A stretch of DNA of 64,000 nt from Clarkia xantiana subsp. parviflora (lineage: Eukaryota > Streptophyta > Magnoliopsida > Myrtales > Onagraceae), in NCBI GenBank assembly GCA_036873135.1, contig JAPTYO010000008.1, positions 37,952,819-38,016,818 on the forward strand, read 5' to 3'. Below the pieces are notes generated by a model. That model made no database searches. It was not told where the DNA came from and saw only the letters and a list, made by a program, of their open reading frames with translations. Numbering within the stretch: the first letter of the stretch is position 1; every line of letters starts with the position of its first letter. Of this stretch, positions 57,882 to 64,000 are shown piece after piece. A program made the translations under genes and the position numbers.

Positions 57882-59200
57882 CTATTTTTTCAACTTAGCA
57901 ACATATCTAACAGTAAAGTCGGACACAACACCAAGCTGAGAAAATGGGGAATCAGGAGCAACCGCATACATCCGCTCAAGGATCACCTTTAGGGAAAGAC
58001 GCTTAACCACATAACACCGAACATCAATAGCAGTCTGGTAGGAGGACAAGCTTTTATACTCAACTATAGCGTATTCTCTTTCCTACATACGAAACACTTC
58101 CTCAAGAGAAGCCAACTCAGCAACCCGCAAGACCCTTTCACACGCAGCATTCTGTTCCTAAATGACAACCTTAGCTTCAAGAAGAGCAACGCGATTCTGT
58201 AGGTCATGACACTCCAAGTCCAAGATGCGACCATGCTCCAAACATCTAATGAGTTCCGAACTAAGAGAAGCATAGGCGTCTTCATGAGCCTTCTTCTCCT
58301 CCGCAAGACCAACAACAAGTGAGGACAAGTTGATGATATCAGCAATACCCTAATGCAAAGGCTAGGTTTAACAATAACAAGGATGCAAGACAAAAATTAA
58401 AGAGAAAACAAGGACAAAAGAGGAATACGGGGGCATAACGAGATAGTGCTTCATGTACTAAAATTCGAACCCCCTCCGGCCCACCGGGGGAGGATACACG
58501 ATCACTAGGAGGAACAACAGACTACAATACCTGAACTCCAACTTCGGGAGTAAGCAAAGATGATTGATTGTGAAAACGACACCCACGCTCAGAATAAGGA
58601 GCCCACTCAAAACCAACAATCTCATCACAGGAAGGGCGAGTCAAGTCCCTCCGGCTCAGCAACGGAAGTCGGATTCTACCTACAGTGGATAATACTAAGT
58701 TAATCAAGTCACATATTAACGAGATACACACACTCCGAAACCTACCAAAAGAAGAAGCCGGGAAAACCGGTATCCGCACCCTCGATTCGGGGGCATGGAC
58801 AGGGAGAGAAGACGACATTACAACACCAGCACTAACCCCACCTTCATCCGCGGGTTGACTCCTCACACCGCAAGAAGGGGAAGATTTCTTGACAATCGAG
58901 GGTCCGGCCCCGGAAACAAGTGCCCCCACCCGCATCGGTCTCTTACTCCTCATCAAGGGCTTAGAAGATTCACTAGCTGCATGGATACACCTTAGCTCAA
59001 AAATGATGAGAAGGGTGTTATACGAGTAAGATAAAAAAAAGCAATTGACTTATTCCCCTTAAAAATAATGAGAGGACGGCCAAGGGCAGGGGGCAGGCAC
59101 CCAAGAAGAAAACCCTATCACACTTAAGCAAGACCCTCAAACACCAAAGAGGCAAAGGCAGATCGGCAGGGAGGAAGGTTAATCGTGGTCCCATCGCCAT
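57882..59200 (-). pseudogene. Antisense gene of B, coiled-coil product
   Basis: The best frame of the last exon (58340-57882, minus strand) is not the longest open one. It reads GLAEEKKAHEDAYASLSSELIRC, LDLECHDLQNRVALLEAKVV, a stop, ELASLEEVFRM, a stop, YKSLSSYQTAIDVRCYVVKRLSLKVILERMYAV, and ends SDFTVRYVAKLKK with the stop at 57882. This is coiled-coil text like exon 3 of D and the last E1 exon. An acceptor-like CATTAG precedes it near 58350. Upstream, 58956-58522 holds a Ser/Pro-rich frame with splice-like GGTAGGTTTC and CACTGTAG borders. A possible start ATG is at 59200. Exons are not fully resolved; two stops show decay. Confidence 0.6.
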
Positions 59201-59398
59201 GAGACCACAAAATGTCAGGGGATATAAATAAAAAACAAGGCAGTCAAGAGGAAGATGAGAACCTAGAATGGATCAAAAGAAACAAAGTCGTTACAACGAA
59301 AGCAATCCACGTACCTTACCGTGGCACCCGCCCCGAAAAGTCCGACCACCGAAAGAAAGAAGGATACAGATAATGAAAATGAGGTACGCACCTTTCCC

Positions 59399-59406
59399 CT
59401 TTTATA
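59399..59406 (-). promoter_or_regulatory. TATA box of the B antisense gene
   Basis: TATAAAAG on the minus strand about 200 bases before the likely start. It points away from the 3' LTR, like the equivalents in D and E1. Confidence 0.55.
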
Positions 59407-59964
59407 GCAAAGGAATTTAGGGTTTTTGAAACCTCCGAATCTACACCGTTCAAATCAAAAATGAAAAAATCCAAGGGTCGAAATTAATGATTGAAACCTT
59501 TACTTTTCCTTAACTAGGGTGAATAAAATCCTTTACTCGAGTTAACAACTTTAGACATACACCTCATTTTCCCATACTTAGAAATTTTTGAAACCCGTTC
59601 TAAATACTTATTAAATGAGGCAAGACTCACCTTGCATGCTCACGTATTAAACATGATGACACGAAGCTAGATTGCATCAGTCCGTACTCATGATTGCATT
59701 ACATGCCCACGAATGTACATATCTTTAAAATGCATAAGAGGAAAGAGTAGATTTCTATATATCCACATTTTTCGGGCGCGTGTCTAAGCACGCCCCCTCT
59801 TGCTCTAACGTTTACTTTTCCTCTATCTTGAGAAACGGAGGATAAGGCCTGGGAAAGGCACCTGCAGACAAGCAAAGGACTCGTCAAGAGGTAACAACAC
59901 GGTTTCAAATTGTGTGTATCATCCCATTGTAAAATAGAGTCAGTCAAAGGTTAAGCCATTGATT

Positions 59965-59978
59965 GACTCGGGGGCCCG
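59965..59978 (+). other. Polypurine tract of B
   Basis: GACTCGGGGGCCCG directly before the 3' LTR. It is G-rich with some pyrimidines and sits in the expected position. Confidence 0.5.
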
Positions 59979-60709
59979 TGATGGATATACGCCCAACCTG
60001 AACCCATCTCCCTTCATATTGTCTTATCTAGACCACCCCGCTTAAGATTGCAAATCAAAACTTTGACCCGAACACTTCACCCGCAACGCTAACGGTCCGG
60101 ATGAGCCAAAATACTCGCCCGGACCTATCCTTCGAACTCACCTAGGTGAGATCGGGCTGGCGACCCGATCTCTCCTAGGGGAGGTCGGGTCGGCCAACCC
60201 GATCTCCCTTAGGGTTGATCAGGCGGCCTCACCCGATCTCCCCTAGGGAAGACCGGGTTGGCTCGCCCAACCTCTCCTAGAAGGGGTTGGGCAAGCTAAC
60301 CCGATTTAAGGCCTCGAAGGTTGGATTTTTCGCCCGACCCTAAGGGCCTCAACCTTCCTTTTTACCCGACCTACACTTAGCCAATTTTGCCCACCTCTCC
60401 ATGTTTTAACGCTTTAATCATGTTATTATGTATTAACTGAGTACATTTAGGGACTAACAGTGTCACTAAGCCACCTTAATGACACCGTCGCCTATATATA
60501 CTCCATAAGTTCCATTCATTCCAACAAGTTTACATCTTTGCACATTTAGCTCTGCTTTCTCTCTAGGATTTTATCTCTCTAGAGAACTCAGACTTACTTA
60601 AGCATCAAAGTGGGTTCACTGAGCACCACCCCCCCTCTCCGTGCTCGGTATTGCCCTTCGTGCATGTCATCCGGAAGCGAAGGAGCGGATCAGACCGACA
60701 AGCAAGACT
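59979..60709 (+). repeat. 3' LTR of B
   Basis: 731 bp, TGATGGATATACGCCC to AAGCAAGACT. TATA-like CTATATATA is at about 60492. It lacks the hAT insert and shows the empty target site. It has about 30 bases more than the 5' LTR in the GATCTCCCTAGGG unit region. Confidence 0.9.
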
Positions 60710-60714
60710 GATAA

Positions 60715-62862
60715 TGGTGTCGTGGTCGAACATGAGACGTTACATGACTTGAAGACGAATTTTCAACGCTTGGTGAAATCAAAACAGACGAAGTCTTGAT
60801 CGAATTGGAGCACGATAACAACGATAGTCAGGACCCACTTACTTCGAGTGGGAGATTTGATGCAGCAACACAAGTGAATGAAATGGTGAATGAAGATGGG
60901 GACATTTTCATAAAGTGAATGAAATGGTGAATGAAGATGGGGACATTTTCATAGTAAATCCAGTGGGAGGAGTTAATCCTACCACACAGATCACTGTTGC
61001 TGCATGTGCGAATCAAGTTGAAACTGATAATCCTGTTGCCAAACCGCTGGATGAAAATCCAATAATACCACAACTACCCATTGTTCCCAGTGGGAGTGGG
61101 TTAACCAATTTGGCTCCAAGACCGAGAGGTTTTCCAAGGATAGTTGTAGGTCAAGGTTCTAGCACTGCCTTTGTTCCCAGTGGGAGTGATGCTCCGATAA
61201 AAAGCGTTATTCCGAGTGGGAGAAACGTTCAGACTCAAGATGGAATTAACGAGCCTAGACGCAGTCAAAGGCATCGAACTTCTCCCAAGAAGTTTCCAAT
61301 CAAGAGGGGTGAGATACTCACCCTAACTTCTGTTAATGAACCGGTAACGGTTCAACAAGCGTTGAATGGAGCTCAAGCGAAGGAATGGAGGAAAGCAATG
61401 GAGGAAGAGATCGCCTCAATGAAAGCCAAATCGGCACGATCTTTAGTTGATTTACCTGCTAACCGCATGGGCCATAAGGGCTAAGTGGGTTCTGAAACTG
61501 AAACTCACTGCTGATGGAAATGTCGAGCGATACAAAGCTCGACTAGTTGCGAAAGGTTACACCAAGCTTCACGGAGTTGACTTTGATGAAACATACTCAC
61601 CGACTGTGCGGTACACCACAGTAAGGGCATTCCTAGCCCTGGTCGCATGCCTCAATCTAGAGCTGCACCAAATGGATGTTAAGACTGCATTCCTCCACAG
61701 AAACCCGGAGGAAGAGGTCTATATGGAGCAACCAGAGGGTTTCATTACTCCTGGTAACGAACGTAAATATGTAAACTCCAAAGGTCTATTTACGGTCTTA
61801 AACAATCGTCTCGCCAGTGGTACCGCAGGTTCCACGAGGAAATCGTTGGAAACGGATTCGTGAATCTCCACGAGGATCCATAGATATATAATAAGACCTC
61901 CGGGTCTAAGTACGTCATCTTAACTTTATACGTGGATGACATACTCATTGCTGCGAACGATGTGAGTTTCATGCACGAGTCAAAGTCCTGGTTGGCATCT
62001 GTATTTGAGATGATGGACATGGGAGAGGCTACGTACATCTTGGGCATTAAAATTGCTAGAGATCGTGTCGCCCGGAGATTGTTTAAATTACAAGATGCCA
62101 AACCCGTGGAGACGCCGGTAGTATTCGGGTGCGCGTTGTCAGAGCGTGAAGGCCCGAAGAACCAGCAAGAGCGTGAATAGATAAGGAATGCCGAGTATTT
62201 AAGCATGGTCGGAAGTCTCATGTACACCATGCTTTGCACTCGTTCAGACATCTGTTACGCTGTGGGCCTAGTAGCAAGATTCCAATCAGACCCTGGCTAT
62301 TAACATTTAAAAGTAGTAAAGCGGATCATACGATATCCGAAAGGTACTGCCGACTACGTACTGTGCTATGAGGGCAGGAGGTTAGAATTGACCGGATTCA
62401 GTGACGCCGACCATGGTAGCGATCTGGATGATCGTAAGTCCACCACAGGAGGAGTGTTTCTCCTTACTGATGCCGCCATTTCATGGACGAGCAAGAAGCA
62501 ATCATGTGTCGCGCTGTCTACGATGGAATCAGAATTTGATGCCCTCTCCAAAAAAAGCACAGGAAGCGGTCTTGTTGAAAAGGCTTCTTACTGCGCTGCT
62601 TGGTGGCGATGTCGAGAGTAAACCTGTGAAGGTCTTCTCTGACAGTCAAGCAGCCATTGCGGCAGTAAAGAATCCAAATTACCATAGTAGGACAAAACAC
62701 ATTGATGTGAAATATAATTATGCTAAATCTATGGTAGAAGATAATATAATCACTTTAGAATACTCGCCCACTGATGACATGGTGGCGGACCCATTAACTA
62801 AACCATTACGCAGAGAGTCATTTGAAAAGCACATTAAACTGCTTGGATTGCTTAGGGTTTAG
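60715..62862 (+). pseudogene. C2 reverse transcriptase and RNase H
   Basis: 60915-61484 gives the pre-RT linker (PRRSQRHRTSPKKFP) and the RT start (VQQALNGAQAKEWRKAMEEEIASM). After a shift near 61470 come WVLKLKLTADGNVERYKARLVAKGYT, DFDETYSPTV and LHQMDVKTAFLHRNPEEEVYMEQPEGF. The catalytic LYVDDILIAAN at about 61930 is intact. RNase H follows ([27 protein letters not shown]) and, after a shift near 62550, HIDVKYNYAKSMVEDNIITLEY and the C-terminal FEKHIKLLGLLRV to 62862. It is better preserved than the C1 copy but still broken by several shifts and stops. Confidence 0.9.
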
Positions 62863-63983
62863 AAGTGGGCGTGCGTTTGCGATAACATTTTGATAAATTG
62901 AAAGTTACATTTTTGATTAATGAGAGAATTGCAATTCGAGTTTATGATTCATTGACATCATAATGATTAATTACATCGGATAGTATGGTCTATAAACTGA
63001 GTCGTAGGAGGACGCAACCGTCTGCTTAAAATTATGTCGAATGTGGGTCTTGCTTAGTCACACAGGCACGTTCGTCTTGTAGGCGAGGGGGACCTCTGCC
63101 GAAGAAAGACTGGCCAAGAACCAGTTGGGAAACTTGGTTATGTAAAATGATCATTTGGTTTTGGAGTAACACGATATGATCTTCATTTTGCGCTTCGCCA
63201 GTCACGAACTCTGTTCGTCATTTAACCACATTTTGGGCCAGATGAAAGTCTGCGATAGCATCATTGACATATCCCACGCCTGACATTGTTCGGGTATGCT
63301 ATCGAAGCGTGCTTCATACTACGCGTGCCACGTTCGACCACGGGGTCATGCTCGGTTGTGCTAGATAGAATCTTCGCGATTCAGACGGGCGCAAACTTCT
63401 TCACCTTGAGCGTATGATTGATTTCGGGAGCCGTATAAAGAGGCGCCCGGATTATCCTCATGGACTCAGAACTCATATCTAAGGTCAAGCTCAATGTTCG
63501 CCCGGCGTACGAGCGCAGTGCTGAAGAAAAAGGCCAAGTGACCACTTTTGGAAACCGGTTGGGTTTGTCTAAGGGTATGAGCGATGGGGATGGTCAAGTT
63601 CACATGTAATTCACCGACTCTCGTATTCACTAGGTGAGCACCAACCACATATTAGTTGAAGGTTGTGAATACTTGTACGGATACCCTGGAGAAGTGTTCC
63701 TATGTGGAAACTGGGCAATTAGAGAATTAACAGTTGACCTGGGATACAGCCTGATACAAATTGATGGTTTTAACAAGTTGATTTGAGATAGGGAATCAAC
63801 GTTCCGCGGGCGCTACAACACTCCTAACAGATGAGTAGCACGATGCCCGTCGTATCCGTCGGTCGCACGGAAAACCTCGTATGAATTATTCGGAAGCAGG
63901 GGCAAGATCAGAAGAGTTGAATGTTGATGCTATTTGGACAACAATACATTAACAGGCACCCTCCCATTCCGGCGAATGGGAGC
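62863..63983 (+). other. C2 3' untranslated region
   Basis: Co-linear with 30594-31725. It ends with CATTCCGGCGAATGGGAGC, the probable polypurine tract. No conserved frame. Confidence 0.78.
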
Positions 63984-64000
63984 TGTTAGCATATGGTGAC
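63984..64000 (+). repeat. Start of the 3' LTR of C2
   Basis: TGTTAGCATATGGTGAC matches the first bases of the 5' LTR at 46728. The rest lies beyond the window. Confidence 0.9.

Larger units (their letters stand above)
50693..60709 (+). mobile_element. B: Tat-type gypsy element, gag deleted
   Basis: LTRs 50693-51967 (with a 570-bp hAT insert) and 59979-60709, possible TSD GATAA (50688-50692 and 60710-60714). Plus-strand domains are protease, RT, RNase H, a second RNase H-like domain, and integrase without a chromodomain. A 34-bp array, an antisense gene and a polypurine tract follow. The second RNase H and the antisense gene point to the Tat lineage. Gag is missing: only about 130 bases lie between the LTR and the protease region. 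Confidence 0.9.
46728..64000 (+). mobile_element. C2: copia element, split by B, running off the window
   Basis: 5' LTR 46728-47308, primer site, long leader, unidentified ORF, then B (50693-60709). RT/RNase H follow (60715-62862), then the 3' region and the first 17 bases of the 3' LTR (63984-64000). Architecture is the same as C1. Without B the element would be a little under 8 kb. The 3' TSD lies outside the window. Confidence 0.9.

Noticed and set aside
58064..58393. 109-residue Leu/Arg-rich ORF
   Set aside because: A shadow frame; another frame of the same strand gives coherent coiled-coil text matching the D and E1 proteins.

Overview
The window is repeat-dense nuclear DNA of a flowering plant, probably a eudicot. 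I recognise no host protein gene, rRNA or tRNA gene. Nearly all of the 64 kb can be assigned to transposable elements from coding domains, paired LTRs, primer binding sites and target site duplications (TSDs). The long AT-rich blocks near 23.8-24.7 kb and 40.7-43.5 kb are the only stretches without an assignable element.

Layout. 1-6592: 3' ends of two Ty3/gypsy elements of Tat/Ogre type, named here A2 (1-2631) and E1 (2632-6592). 6593-8978: a Ty1/copia LTR with its leader, then the wreck of a copia element F. 8979-21606: a copia element K on the minus strand (TSD CATTG), split by a 7.2 kb non-autonomous Tat/Ogre-like element A1 (13062-20257, TSD TCATA). A1 carries a solo LTR (16194-16845) inside its own tandem repeats, so nesting here is four levels deep. 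21867-23716: a hAT-type element with an 8-bp TSD, itself split by a Mutator-like element (22243-23216, 9-bp TSD ATTTATCTA). 24735-32287: copia element C1. 32288-40735: inverted fragment C3 of the same family, split by Tat element D (32580-39539, TSD CCCGG). 43541-46237: a truncated LINE. 46238-46727: a gypsy LTR fragment. 46728 to the window end: C2, a sister of C1, split by Tat element B (50693-60709), whose 5' LTR holds another hAT-type element.

The genes are retroelement genes (gag, protease, reverse transcriptase, RNase H, integrase) and almost all are broken by stops or frameshifts. The gag of D is the longest intact frame. The most notable shared theme is that the three Tat-type elements with readable 3' halves (E1, D, B) each carry a gene on the strand opposite to gag-pol. 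Each has its own TATA box, and there are signs of introns and a coiled-coil product. In D a three-exon model (33800-34819) keeps frame across both predicted splice junctions, with one internal stop. Additional open reading frames of this kind are known in the Tat lineage. The intron structure and the shared promoter placement are the parts most worth checking.

Other points of interest are satellite-like arrays inside the elements (82/164 bp in D, about 34 bp hairpin units in B, 27 and 90 bp in A1/A2), an inverted duplication replacing the end of RNase H in K, a copia family (C1, C2) that seems to lack gag, protease and integrase in both copies, and long G/C homopolymers, one of which is absent from its sister LTR.
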